Notes: a model not told the origin generated them from the letters alone. Numbered from the stretch's first letter, positions 1 to 7,841 are shown. The stretch is 49,233 bases of DNA from JBPCRW01 sp050996405 (GCA_050996405.1 JBPCRW010000079.1:1-49233); one strand, 5' to 3'. Numbers and translations are program-made.

Positions 1-1217
1 ACCGTAGCCATAGCGTAGCGTATGCTTATTTCGCTTTCCAGACTGCTTATCTTAAAGCGCATTCCCCTTCCTATTTTTCTGCATCTGTTTTCTCCAACGA
101 AGCCGACGACTCGACGAAAATATACAAATACTCGAGCGAGCTAAAATCTGCGGGGCTGAAACTGCTGCCGCCCGATGTCAACGAAAGCGACGCGGGTTTT
201 ACGCCGCTCGGCGACGGTGTCAGATTCGGATTAAGTGCCATCAAGGGAATCGGAGCGGGCAGCGTTAATTCAATAATCGAAGCGCGCAGAACCGGAAGAT
301 TCACTTCCCTCTCCGATTTCACTTCGAGAATCGAACAGGGAACGGTTAACCGTCGCGGACTCGAAAGCCTGGCAGTTGCCGGAGCGTTCGATTCTTTAAG
401 CCCGGCAGACTGCCCCGTAAATTTATGGCGGGCGAAAATCTTCGCCGGAATAGACGGCTCTCTGTCATCTGCTCAAAAAGCCTGGAATGACAAAATAAGA
501 GGACAAAACGCCCTCTTCGGCGCGGGAGAAACGACGGATTCGGCGGCTCAGGACGATTTACCGGATGCCGAGCCCTGGACGCAGCAGAGACTCTCTCAGG
601 CGGAGAAAGCGGCGGTCGGTTTTTATCTTTCGAATCACCCTTTAGATAACTACAAAACCATTCTGGAAGATTTAAAGATAAAAAATGTAGTGGATTTGCC
701 GGAGATAAAAGTCGGAGAAAAGCTGCTCTTAGCCGGAATAGTTTCCGGTTTTCAGGCACGGTTCAGCAAAAAAGGAAACCGATTCGGAATCTTTAAACTT
801 GAAGATCAATCGACGAGTGTCAAATGCCTGGTATGGTCGGAAGCTTTTGCCAGATACGCGGAAATTTTAAAGGATGATGAGCTTTTAATTGTCAGCGGGA
901 AAGTCGAATCAGCCGACGGCGGCGAAATTACGCTGATTCTGGAAGAAGCCCAACTGCTCGATGACGCGATACCTTCAAAATCCCGGAAAGTTTTGATAAC
1001 TTTGCCGCAGGCAGCCGGGGCGGAAGAAAAGTTTCTGGAAGATTTATTTGCGCTGCTAAGCCGCCAGCCGGGTAAATGCGATGTCTATTTTAAATTAAAT
1101 CTGGGCAAAAAACTGTTCGTCCGTCTTTTGGCGCAGCCGCTGCGAATCGATGGCACGCGCAAATTGGAACGAGAGTTATACGGGCTTGGATGCGGGGTCA
1201 AATGGGAGTTAAATTAA
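1..1217 (+). CDS. dnaE: DNA polymerase III alpha subunit, C-terminal part (5' end outside window)
   Basis: This is the replicative DNA polymerase catalytic subunit, cut by the window start. The frame is open from base 3 and gives about 404 residues. The first visible residues (SHSVAYAYFAFQTAYLKAH) match the conserved block at the end of the polymerase fingers region of DnaE. A helix-hairpin-helix-like stretch follows (LSAIKGIGAGSVNSIIEAR), then the Q-rich/SNHPLD block, then an OB-fold from about residue 230 (GEKLLLAGIVSGFQARFSKKG) that in the family contacts single-stranded DNA. The stop lies inside the start region of accA, so the two genes overlap by up to 28 bases. The dnaE-accA order is also known from Escherichia coli, which supports both calls. 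An internal ATG at 690 is not the start, because homology runs through it. Confidence 0.95.
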   Translation, partial: RSHSVAYAYFAFQTAYLKAHSPSYFSASVFSNEADDSTKIYKYSSELKSAGLKLLPPDVNESDAGFTPLGDGVRFGLSAIKGIGAGSVNSIIEARRTGRFTSLSDFTSRIEQGTVNRRGLESLAVAGAFDSLSPADCPVNLWRAKIFAGIDGSLSSAQKAWNDKIRGQNALFGAGETTDSAAQDDLPDAEPWTQQRLSQAEKAAVGFYLSNHPLDNYKTILEDLKIKNVVDLPEIKVGEKLLLAGIVSGFQARFSKKGNRFGIFKLEDQSTSVKCLVWSEAFARYAEILKDDELLIVSGKVESADGGEITLILEEAQLLDDAIPSKSRKVLITLPQAAGAEEKFLEDLFALLSRQPGKCDVYFKLNLGKKLFVRLLAQPLRIDGTRKLERELYGLGCGVKWELN

Positions 1218-2071
1218 CCGAGATGGAAAAGCAAAAGAAATCAAAAACGGCTTTTGAGCGGGTGCAGACCGCCAGGCATCCCGACAGACCCTACACGCTC
1301 GATTTGATTACGGCGGATTTTGAAGATTTCATCGAACTGCGCGGCGACCGCCGGTATGCCGACGACGCGGCGATTATCTGCGGTTTCGCGCGCATCGAAA
1401 AGTTTGAAGTCGCAGTCATAGGGCAGCAGAAAGGGCGCGATATGAATCAGCGTCGTCACCGGAATTTCGGAATGCCGAAACCGGAAGGTTACCGGAAAGC
1501 TCTGCGGCTAATGCAGTTGGCGGAAAAATTCGGGAGACCCGTGATAACTTTTATAGATACGCCGGGAGCATATCCCGGAATCGATGCCGAAGAGCGCGGG
1601 CAAGCCGAGGCGATTGCCTATAATCTGCGAGTGATGGCGGGTCTGAAAGTTCCGACGATTGTGCTGATTATCGGCGAAGGCGGCTCTGGCGGAGCATTGG
1701 CAATCGGGGTCGGCGACCGTGTGCTGATGCTGGAAAATGCGGTCTATTCGGTGATTACGCCGGAAGGCTGCGCCGCTATTTTATGGAAGGATGCCGGACA
1801 AGCCGTCAGCGCGGCGGAAAGTCTGCGGCTGACGGCGGACGATTTGCAAAAGTTCAATTTGATTGACGAAGTGATACCGGAGATGGGCGAATGGCGTTTT
1901 ACGGATGATAAGGACAATAATTCCAAAAAGGAAAAAAGTTCTTTCGAGCGAGTATCCAAAAATATAAAAAACGCTTTGATTAGGCATCTGGAAGATTTGT
2001 GTAAACTTCCCCCCGATCAGAGAATGAGTCAAAGGTATCAGAAATTTCGGAAAATGGGGGAATTTGATTAA
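1190..2071 (+). CDS. accA: Acetyl-CoA carboxylase carboxyltransferase subunit alpha, short N-terminus
   Basis: AccA pairs with AccD to transfer the carboxyl group from biotin to acetyl-CoA, giving malonyl-CoA for fatty acid synthesis. Clear family blocks are visible: ARHPDRPYTLD, ELRGDRRYADD, RRNFGMP-type RHRNFGMPKPEGYRKALRLM, FIDTPGAYPGIDAEERGQ, and the glycine-rich IGEGGSGGALAIGVGD of the crotonase-like carboxyltransferase fold. Three starts are possible: ATG 1190, 1202 and 1223; none has a strong ribosome site, and all overlap or abut the end of dnaE. With the longest start the protein is 293 residues. Only about 25 to 30 residues precede the ARHP block, while E. coli AccA has about 70, so the N-terminal helical region is largely absent. 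The last gene before the AT-rich island. Confidence 0.93.
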   Translation: MRGQMGVKLTEMEKQKKSKTAFERVQTARHPDRPYTLDLITADFEDFIELRGDRRYADDAAIICGFARIEKFEVAVIGQQKGRDMNQRRHRNFGMPKPEGYRKALRLMQLAEKFGRPVITFIDTPGAYPGIDAEERGQAEAIAYNLRVMAGLKVPTIVLIIGEGGSGGALAIGVGDRVLMLENAVYSVITPEGCAAILWKDAGQAVSAAESLRLTADDLQKFNLIDEVIPEMGEWRFTDDKDNNSKKEKSSFERVSKNIKNALIRHLEDLCKLPPDQRMSQRYQKFRKMGEFD

Positions 2072-2091
2072 TTAACTAATCAGATTACTTA

Positions 2092-2101
2092 CCCCCCCCC
2101 C
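2092..2101. repeat. Homopolymer run of ten C
   Basis: Ten consecutive cytosines lie 20 bases after the accA stop and about 50 bases before the kinase start. Such runs are prone to slipped-strand length change. The run marks the approximate left edge of the AT-rich island. Whether it varies in length is not visible here. Confidence 0.9.
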
Positions 2102-2153
2102 AGCTTTCTGCTAAAGCATACAAACAGCCGGATAAGTGAGTTGATTCAGACAA

Positions 2154-2960
2154 TTGAATTTTGTAAAAGAATTAGGGCTCGGCGGTTTCGGTAAAATAAT
2201 ATTACTTGAGGAAGAAACGACAAAGCGCAAAATAGTTCAGAAATCCTTGATAAATCCATGCCCCGAAAATTGCGAAAGATTGATTCGAGAAGGACGAATT
2301 TATCAGCAGTTAAAAGATAATCCATTTATTATCGACATCATCGGTGGCTCGTTCGACAAAAATAATCCAGTGTTGCTCCTGCCGTATTATGAAAAAGGGA
2401 CGCTCCAGAACTGGGTCGGAAGAACCCATTGGTATCGAACACTCGCCGCAGTTCAAAATATTGCCGGTGCTCTGGAGGCAGTCCATAATCTTGGCGGTTT
2501 TCATCGCGACATCAAACCATCAAATCTCTTCGTCGATGAAATTAATGGTTCGACTATAATTAAGCTGGGAGATTTCGGAATTGGAAGACTGCCGCAGCCG
2601 ATTATTGATCGAGATATTACTCGACATGCCTGCGGGACTGACGGATATATTGCCCCGGAATTATATTTAAAAAATGCCCAATTTACATCCGCCTGCGATA
2701 TTTATTCGCTCGGTATTACCGGCATCGAGTCAATTACCGGCTCAAGAAATCCAAACTCGATTGTTAATAGTTGGATCAATAACGATGTGAAGCATTTACT
2801 TCTAAAAATGACCAACAGTAATCCTGATCTGAGACCCTCGGCGCACGAGATTAAGAATAAAGCAAGATTTATACTCGAAAATCATAATAAGAATGTGAAT
2901 ACAGGATTAACGATTTTGGGCGCAACATTGCTTGGCTTGATAATCTGGGACAGTAACTAA
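2154..2960 (+). CDS. Hanks-type Ser/Thr protein kinase with C-terminal membrane segment
   Basis: A compact eukaryotic-like protein kinase of 268 residues. Visible motifs in order: glycine loop GLGGFG (8-13), probable ATP lysine K30, helix-C glutamate in REGRIYQ (about 46), catalytic loop HRDIKPSN (117-124), DFG (140-142) and APE (168-170). All key residues are present, so it should be active. A hydrophobic segment near residues 250-266 (TGLTILGATLLGLIIW) suggests tail anchoring in the inner membrane; there is no sensor domain after it. The start is TTG with no clear ribosome site and a stop codon 12 bases upstream in frame. The neighbouring frame upstream would read smoothly into the glycine loop if one T of the TTTT run at about 2160 were absent, so a frameshift is possible. 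It is cargo of the island; its partner and target are unknown. Confidence 0.85.
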   Translation: MNFVKELGLGGFGKIILLEEETTKRKIVQKSLINPCPENCERLIREGRIYQQLKDNPFIIDIIGGSFDKNNPVLLLPYYEKGTLQNWVGRTHWYRTLAAVQNIAGALEAVHNLGGFHRDIKPSNLFVDEINGSTIIKLGDFGIGRLPQPIIDRDITRHACGTDGYIAPELYLKNAQFTSACDIYSLGITGIESITGSRNPNSIVNSWINNDVKHLLLKMTNSNPDLRPSAHEIKNKARFILENHNKNVNTGLTILGATLLGLIIWDSN

Positions 2961-3000
2961 TAACTGGTGAAAGTGCAATATTGATAGCTGATGTAAGAGT

Positions 3001-3255
3001 TTAGTAACTGATTTCGAGGTCATCATCAATTATTGACTCGACAGAAATCTTCCCCAATCTGGCGTAACGAAGCAGGATTACGAGCGGTGGTTCTCGTAAT
3101 CCTGCTTCGTATTTTGAAATGTCAGCTTTATACAGTGGTATGTCTTCGCTGCCAATTTGATTTACTAATTCGCTCATACTCAGTCCCAAATCTTCTCTGA
3201 TTTTCTGTAGTTTCTGTGCGAGATTTTTCGGTCTGTGTCTGGTTGATCGTCCCAT
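3001..3255 (-). CDS. Xre-family helix-turn-helix regulator
   Basis: An 84-residue DNA-binding protein. Residues about 12-75 form an HTH_3/Xre domain (LQKIREDLGLSMSELVNQIG, then ISKYEAGLREPP, then LLRYARLGKISVE). The ATG at 3255 is preceded by a strong AGGAGG ribosome site with a 10-base spacer. That ribosome site lies inside a 7-bp inverted repeat (3254-3274) that could form an RNA hairpin or an operator. The coding sequence also contains an 18-bp perfect inverted repeat at 3067-3110. It is transcribed away from the leftward-reading secreted-protein genes and probably controls itself or the island, as small Xre proteins of mobile elements often do; that role is inferred. Confidence 0.88.
   Translation of the reverse strand: MGRSTRHRPKNLAQKLQKIREDLGLSMSELVNQIGSEDIPLYKADISKYEAGLREPPLVILLRYARLGKISVESIIDDDLEISY
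3067..3110. repeat. 18-bp perfect inverted repeat inside the xre gene
   Basis: Arms ACGAAGCAGGATTACGAG (3067-3084) and its exact reverse complement (3093-3110) are separated by eight bases. The repeat lies within codons for the conserved end of the HTH domain. An RNA hairpin of this length would be very stable. Confidence 0.95.
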
Positions 3256-3274
3256 CAGGATTTATCCTCCTGAT
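3254..3274 (-). promoter_or_regulatory. Inverted repeat enclosing the xre ribosome site
   Basis: ATCAGGA (3254-3260) and TCCTGAT (3268-3274) are exact reverse complements with a 7-base spacer. On the minus strand one arm carries the AGGA of the ribosome site and the other reaches into the start codon, so folding would hide both. It could equally be a protein operator. Confidence 0.55.
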
Positions 3275-3291
3275 TGCAAAATCTATTACCC

Positions 3292-3320
3292 TTGACACTT
3301 GCCCATCTTTTGACTAATCT
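3292..3320 (+). promoter_or_regulatory. Putative sigma-70 promoter for the island's secreted genes
   Basis: A perfect TTGACA (3292-3297), a 17-base spacer and TAATCT (3315-3320) point rightward toward the genes at 3341-4999. The -35 box is ideal, the -10 box weak. It sits just upstream of the divergent xre gene, a usual arrangement for an Xre-controlled promoter. Confidence 0.5.
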
Positions 3321-3340
3321 TTCGTTTACAGAGTATCTAA

Positions 3341-3581
3341 ATAGAAACCCTAAGTAAGAATTTATTTGAGAAGCCGAACATTCTGAAGTTTGCTCGGCAA
3401 AGTGCATCAGATGGAAATAATTCTTTCCTTTTTGATCAAAATGCTGTGCCGCCCTTATTGCAGAGAGATTGAATCATTATAAATCGATAGTCAAGATGAG
3501 GAGCAGTTTAGCGAACGATTTTCGCAGTTTCTAAAAGCCGAATTTTCAAGACACATTAAAGAAAAGAGGTTGAGCAAATGA
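3341..3581 (+). pseudogene. Possible remnant of a small gene in two frames
   Basis: Two short stretches look protein-like but lack start codons. Frame one, 3341-3472, reads through LFEKPNILKFARQSASDGNN and ends at TGA 3470. Frame two, 3483-3581, reads SQDEEQFSERFSQFLKAEF and then a basic tail, and its TGA overlaps the ATG of the next gene (ATGA at 3578). The ATGA overlap and the charged, helical composition suggest the end of a real gene broken by a frameshift between about 3460 and 3485. I do not recognise the family. Confidence 0.3.
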
Positions 3582-4220
3582 GAAAGGGAAAAAAAATAAG
3601 GATTATCAATTTAGTGTTTTTGTTAAGCGTAATAGCGATTTATTCACCGATAGTTACATCTGGTCAATCGCACAGATTAATGCGAGGGCAAACACAAAAA
3701 ATTAGGGCAACTGAAGCTTATACACAAAAATTGGTATTCTCTCACTCCTCTCTCCTTTATTTTGGTTTTACTAAAATTAAAACAAGCGGCGCAAATTGAG
3801 TATAAGTCCCTAAGTTTGATTTCCAGACAACAAGACAAAGAATTTAGTTGGGTCGGAGCATATCAATCTGACGAGAAAAATCCGACACTCAGCGGCGATT
3901 ATACGATTACTATCAAGAAATTGGGTGAGACGTTGATCGCAACCGTCTACGCGCAAGGGATCCAGCTTTACGACAATTTCGAGTGTCGGGCGGAAGAGAG
4001 CGGTAACGAACTTAAACTTTACCTTATTAAAAATCTTGATGAGCAGAAAGTGTATGCTGCTGGTCGTCCAATCAAGCGTGGAGAATTCGTCGGTTCTCTA
4101 ACGGTCGTCAGAAATCGTCGGGGTGCGGCTAAATTTTTGTATAAACCGGGTGCATACGTGATTGCTTTCGGTGCCAGACGCAAAATGCCCCCACCGGCTT
4201 ATTTTTTAAAGCAGAAATAA
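3578..4220 (+). pseudogene. Secreted DUF5991-like protein, probably frameshifted
   Basis: The ATG at 3578 opens a 73-residue frame starting with a clear signal peptide (about residues 1-30, hydrophobic LVFLLSVIAIYSPIVTSG). The main domain lies in another frame that is open from 3681 to 4220 and has only a weak internal TTG at 3762. The domain (FSWVGAYQSDEKN, then TLIATVYAQGIQLYDNFECR, then GNELKLYLIK) resembles DUF5991 proteins, periplasmic proteins of unknown function. The simplest reading is one secreted protein of about 205 residues split by a frameshift between 3681 and 3799. Two separate genes are less likely, because the second would have no signal peptide and no good start. Confidence 0.55.
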
Positions 4221-4252
4221 TCATATTGGATATTGAACGGAATTAGAACATT

Positions 4253-4999
4253 ATGGCAAAGAATTTATCACCGAAAATTTCAGGCTTGACCAGTGTTTTG
4301 TTAGTTGCTTCGCTCATTTTACTTGGAGGTTGTCAGTCGTCAAAAGAATTGTCCCGTTCATCTGCTCAGTCGCTGATTGAAGCGAACGCCGATTTTAATC
4401 AGCCATTGACGATTGATTTACAGGAACATGTCCCGCGCACATCAGCGCAGCCAATTCAAGTTGCAAGTGCAAACGAGACTCCCGAGCAGGCGATAAGACG
4501 AGATTACGAGCAGCAGGAAAAATATTTTCCTGCATTTGCGCTCGCCGCCCAGCTTGGACTAGTTAAAGCTGCCGGTACGACCGAGGAGAAAACTCCGCCG
4601 CCCGCCGGGATGTCAATTGAGAATCTCAACTGGCACGTCAACGAGCAATACAAAATAACCGAGCAAGGAATTGCTCTTTGGAAAGCTTATGATCTTCCCC
4701 CAATTGAAACAGAGATTCCAATCGCTAAACGTGAGTTCGTGGAAATTACCGGCATCACTAAAATCAACGATCAGCAAGAAGTAGTCGATTATAAATATAA
4801 AAACGTCCCGAACGAGATTGGTAAATATATTGATTATTCCACCACAGAATTCAAATCTTTGCCGGAGGATTTGCAAAGACGAGTGCGCGACGGAGTGCCG
4901 CCGACTAAAGGTATTCAGGCTGATTGGGGGCGTATTGGCACCGCTCGAGCCTATTTTCGCCGCTACGATGATGGGTGGCGAATTGAAAGGGCGTTCTAA
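4253..4999 (+). CDS. Lipoprotein of unknown function
   Basis: A 248-residue protein with a signal peptide ending in a lipobox (LGGC, Cys at about residue 27), so it should be lipidated and held in the envelope. The remainder is hydrophilic, with no family I recognise. The C-terminal half contains a short region rich in charged residues (KSLPEDLQRRVRDGVPP) followed by a compact end (ARAYFRRYDDGWRIERAF). It follows the DUF5991-like gene by 32 bases, so both probably share a transcript. It is island cargo. Confidence 0.75.
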   Translation: MAKNLSPKISGLTSVLLVASLILLGGCQSSKELSRSSAQSLIEANADFNQPLTIDLQEHVPRTSAQPIQVASANETPEQAIRRDYEQQEKYFPAFALAAQLGLVKAAGTTEEKTPPPAGMSIENLNWHVNEQYKITEQGIALWKAYDLPPIETEIPIAKREFVEITGITKINDQQEVVDYKYKNVPNEIGKYIDYSTTEFKSLPEDLQRRVRDGVPPTKGIQADWGRIGTARAYFRRYDDGWRIERAF

Positions 5000-5057
5000 A
5001 ATGAACATTAAGATTTGCCCGATTTGTTTATATTAAAAGTTGGAATCAAGTAATTAC

Positions 5058-5315
5058 ATGAACAAAAGATTTGAAACTGACAATCCCGAATTGAACGAGT
5101 ATCAAAATAAGGAAAATATCAATTTTCGTTTGGCGGCTGATGTAAATGAGACGCTTGAAGAGGTATTGTTCTTCGCCAGAAAGGAGATTGTTAAGACCAA
5201 GCGAAAGAAAATTACCAAGTCTGAATTTTACGAGGCGATTCTCAGAGATTTAAGCTTAGAATATCAGGCGAAAGGCAAAGAAAGTCGGCTTTGGAAATTG
5301 TTGCTCGCGTGTTGA
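5058..5315 (+). CDS. Small basic protein, possibly ribbon-helix-helix DNA-binding
   Basis: An 85-residue charged protein of no certain family. The middle (INFRLAADVNETLEEVLFFARKE) and the block KKITKSEFYEAILRDL resemble the strand-helix-helix pattern of RHH repressors and partition-type proteins. I chose ATG 5058 over the TTG at 5040. It is followed by the dead transposase on the opposite strand. The role is inferred only from composition and the mobile-element context. Confidence 0.5.
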   Translation: MNKRFETDNPELNEYQNKENINFRLAADVNETLEEVLFFARKEIVKTKRKKITKSEFYEAILRDLSLEYQAKGKESRLWKLLLAC

Positions 5316-5334
5316 GCTGAATTATTATCAATAA

Positions 5335-6089
5335 CTATATCGGATTGGTTTCTAACATTTTTAGAAGTGCTGCATAAAATATTTTGGAATTGTAATAAGT
5401 CAAATGAACTTTCAAATCGGAAGTTGAAAATTGCCCGAACGCATCTACCTTCTCTTCCTTGTAAAAGAAGTTATAGCGCCATTCACGCTCCTTGAGAAAA
5501 TAGAGATAATGATTGCGTTTAATTCCTTGATAAAATCTAAATTGATTAAAACAGAAAGAGCGAAAATCGTTGACGCAGAGATCATGTCTCATCCACAGTC
5601 TATACCATATATTATTTGAAGTCGGATTTGACGAAAACTTGAAGTCAGGAGTAAGCAAGAGATAATCATGAATTTTTTTATGGGGATCATAAACATCAAG
5701 TCCACAGAGGCTGTTTAGTTTTAGTGTTAAGCCGTTTTAAAACTAACTGACGGCAGATATACAAACTCCGAAAGAACTTTCCTATTGAGCTGAACTATAA
5801 CTAACGTGACCAGCATCCCCGACTCTCTGTTATTTATTTTGCTCAAAGTTTTATCTGTGTAAAACCATTCAGTGTTAATTCCCAGTTCAATGAACCTGGA
5901 ATGTGCATTCTCCTTGTTATTCTCATAAATCCGCTGTCTTATTTTGAAAAAAATGTGATTGGCCGTTTTGCGGCTTATACCTGTTTTTTCAGAAGTTTCT
6001 ACAGCCATCAGATCCTTAGAAAAACAGCGAATAATACTGCGAAATTGTTTCTCTGGAATATGTGAACGGTAAAAATATTTATTTCTCAT
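5335..6089 (-). pseudogene. IS1595/ISXO2-type transposase, broken
   Basis: Two pieces in different frames make up one transposase. The N-terminal piece (6089-5727, 120 residues) has the family's DNA-binding start (RSHIPEKQFRSIIRCFSKDL, then GISRKTANHIFFKIRQRI). The C-terminal piece, open below about 5736, carries the typical end (GIKRNHYLYFLKEREWRYNF, then LLKMLETNPI). They would join by a single-base shift in the TTTTAAAA tract near 5737. The acidic motif usually found before the strand LVTLVIVQLNRKVLSEF is not recognisable, so the enzyme is doubly damaged. No clear terminal inverted repeats were seen, so the original IS length is unknown. Confidence 0.7.
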
Positions 6090-6130
6090 TTATTTTCAGT
6101 CATTTAGAGGGAAATTTGTATCGCTAAAGT

Positions 6131-6200
6131 AATCTAGCCTACCGTGAAATCAGGGTTGACTAAATTTCACTGATATATTTTATCTAGGGCGCCGTGAAAA
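6131..6200 (+). promoter_or_regulatory. Repeat-rich control region before the recombinase operon
   Basis: CCGTGAAA occurs at 6142-6149 and again at 6192-6199, each inside a longer 14-of-20 match spaced exactly 50 bases. GTGAAAT (6144-6150) is also mirrored by ATTTCAC (6164-6170), making an inverted repeat. A possible promoter lies between: TTGACT (6156-6161), a 16-base spacer and TTTTAT (6178-6183). The arrangement looks like an operator for a regulator of the downstream genes; the regulator could be the island's Xre protein. Confidence 0.5.
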
Positions 6201-6230
6201 GGCGAATTTATAAAAGTTTGAACGGAATTT

Positions 6231-6593
6231 ATGAATAATATTTTAAAATTCGGGGATCGCAAAAATCAAAATCACCAGTTCAACTTGAAAGATTGCCCAT
6301 TCTGTATTCAGTCAGCGCAGTGCGCCTTTCAAGAAGAAAGAAAAACTTATTTGATTGGATGTAAAGATATGAATTGCCGGGGATTTTCCATTTCCTATGC
6401 AGTTGTAGATTTGGAGGAAGGGATTGAACTTTGGAATACCCGAGCGGACGAATGGTACATACATGAATGCCAAAATCTTGAAAAGCTAATTAGTGAATTA
6501 AGCAACGAATTAATTTTATTCAAATCACGTTGTGAATATCTTGAAGGAATATTAGGTTTATTGCCGGCGGAATTTTTGGGGTTAAGTGAATAA
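6231..6593 (+). CDS. Lar-like (restriction-alleviation type) zinc-finger protein
   Basis: A 120-residue protein. The N-terminal half has the pattern of the Lar/restriction alleviation family of phages and prophages: LKDCPFC, a middle strand, IGCKDMNCRG, then EGIELWNTRA. The two Cys pairs probably bind zinc. The C-terminal 50 residues form a likely coiled coil (LEKLISELSNELILFKSRCEYLEGIL). Lar protects incoming DNA from type I restriction in E. coli phages, but many similar proteins have no tested role. It is the first gene after the repeat-rich control region and lies 70 bases before the first recombinase. Confidence 0.55.
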   Translation: MNNILKFGDRKNQNHQFNLKDCPFCIQSAQCAFQEERKTYLIGCKDMNCRGFSISYAVVDLEEGIELWNTRADEWYIHECQNLEKLISELSNELILFKSRCEYLEGILGLLPAEFLGLSE

Positions 6594-6663
6594 CGAATAA
6601 ATTATTTTGCTAGGTAAAGTCTGGAAGCGATTTGTACGAGATTTTTAATGAGGAAACGAAATT

Positions 6664-7839
6664 ATGTACACGGTTAAAATATTAAGATTAAATTCTGGCG
6701 AAAGACTGCCTGCTTTAATAAATGAGTTGGGAATACCTGTCAAAGTAGCAAACAGATTTATTCTGAATTATCGGAGGCATCACGTTCAATCTTCAACTCT
6801 AGGCAACAATCTTCGAGATATTGGAATTGCATATTTATGGGCGGATGAAGTTCTTGGCATAGATTTAGACAGTTTTTTGTTGGAGGGAAAAGTGTTAAAT
6901 AATCGTCTTATTACCTCACTCGCCGATTATTTAAGATGTCGGAATTTAGGTTCATCACCGAAGTTTTCCAGTTTAAGTATTTTTAATAACCGTCTTTATA
7001 CATCAAAGATGTTTTTTGTTTGGTCACTCGATAATAATTACCGAGGCGGAAAATCATTTTTTAATTTTGATGAGTTGTATACAGCAGAATCAAGAATAAG
7101 CAAGGCTTTTAATCTGCATAACATTCCGGGAAATCATTCTATCAGTCACAAACCTTTGTTGGAGGAAGAAATTAAACTTATTCAAAAAGCGATTTCACCG
7201 ATTCTCACGAATGGAAAGCTAATTTTCCCTAAAAATAATTTCATGCCGCAGACAAGATTGAGGAATTTTTTGATGTTTGAATTCGCCTTAAACTTTGGAC
7301 TGCGAAAAGGTGAATTGCTAAAAGTAAGATTAGATTGTTTGCCTAGAGGCAACAATACCGAATTGAAGGTTCTTCGATTGCCGGATGATCCATCGGATAC
7401 TCGCCGAAATGAACCGAATGTGAAAGGTGCTGAACGCTTCATAAATATCCCACAATATCTGTTGTCCTTCATTCGCGTCTATTTAACAACTCAATCTGAA
7501 GAAGGAAGACCATCAAACAAAAACCCATATTTATTTCTTTCACGAGATGGAGATCCCCTTTCTATTTGTTCGGCTAATGATGTCATCGGAAGAATCGGAA
7601 AAATTAGCGGTGTTAACGATCTTTGTTGGCATCGTCTTAGACATACTTGGGCGGAACGGACGGCAGATTTATTGTCAGACCAAAATAAAAACAAAGAGGA
7701 AACATCTGCTGATTTGTTGCAATATTTAGGAGGGTGGAGAAATCCCCAATCTGCAAAAACTTATATTCAAAACTCAATCAGAAGGCAAGCAAACGAAGCC
7801 TTGATAAATTATCAATCAAATCTGTACGAGGAAAATTAA
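6664..7839 (+). CDS. Tyrosine recombinase 1 of the trio (TnpA-like)
   Basis: A 391-residue site-specific recombinase of the phage-integrase fold. Catalytic residues are complete: Arg I R214 (FGLRKGELL), H323 and R326 in HRLRHTWA, W358 (GGWRNPQSAKTYI) and the nucleophile Y367. The N-terminal half is an AT-rich, weakly conserved core-binding region. In size and position it corresponds to TnpA of Tn554 (about 360 residues). The next recombinase starts three bases after its stop, so the genes are cotranscribed and probably translationally coupled. Confidence 0.88.
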   Translation: MYTVKILRLNSGERLPALINELGIPVKVANRFILNYRRHHVQSSTLGNNLRDIGIAYLWADEVLGIDLDSFLLEGKVLNNRLITSLADYLRCRNLGSSPKFSSLSIFNNRLYTSKMFFVWSLDNNYRGGKSFFNFDELYTAESRISKAFNLHNIPGNHSISHKPLLEEEIKLIQKAISPILTNGKLIFPKNNFMPQTRLRNFLMFEFALNFGLRKGELLKVRLDCLPRGNNTELKVLRLPDDPSDTRRNEPNVKGAERFINIPQYLLSFIRVYLTTQSEEGRPSNKNPYLFLSRDGDPLSICSANDVIGRIGKISGVNDLCWHRLRHTWAERTADLLSDQNKNKEETSADLLQYLGGWRNPQSAKTYIQNSIRRQANEALINYQSNLYEEN

Positions 7840-7841
7840 AT

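Noticed and set aside
346..759. Long minus-strand frames opposite dnaE, and similar frames opposite mutS and other genes
   Set aside because: They are antisense shadows of genes with strong family motifs and have no recognisable protein features.
2072..2160. A protein-coding extension of accA or the kinase through the poly-C tract
   Set aside because: The frame is open but has no good start codon and no similarity I recognise; kept only as a possible frameshift.
5001..5036. An 11-codon reading frame with CPIC right after the lipoprotein stop
   Set aside because: Too short to support as a gene; it could be the broken start of a zinc-ribbon gene but nothing follows in frame.
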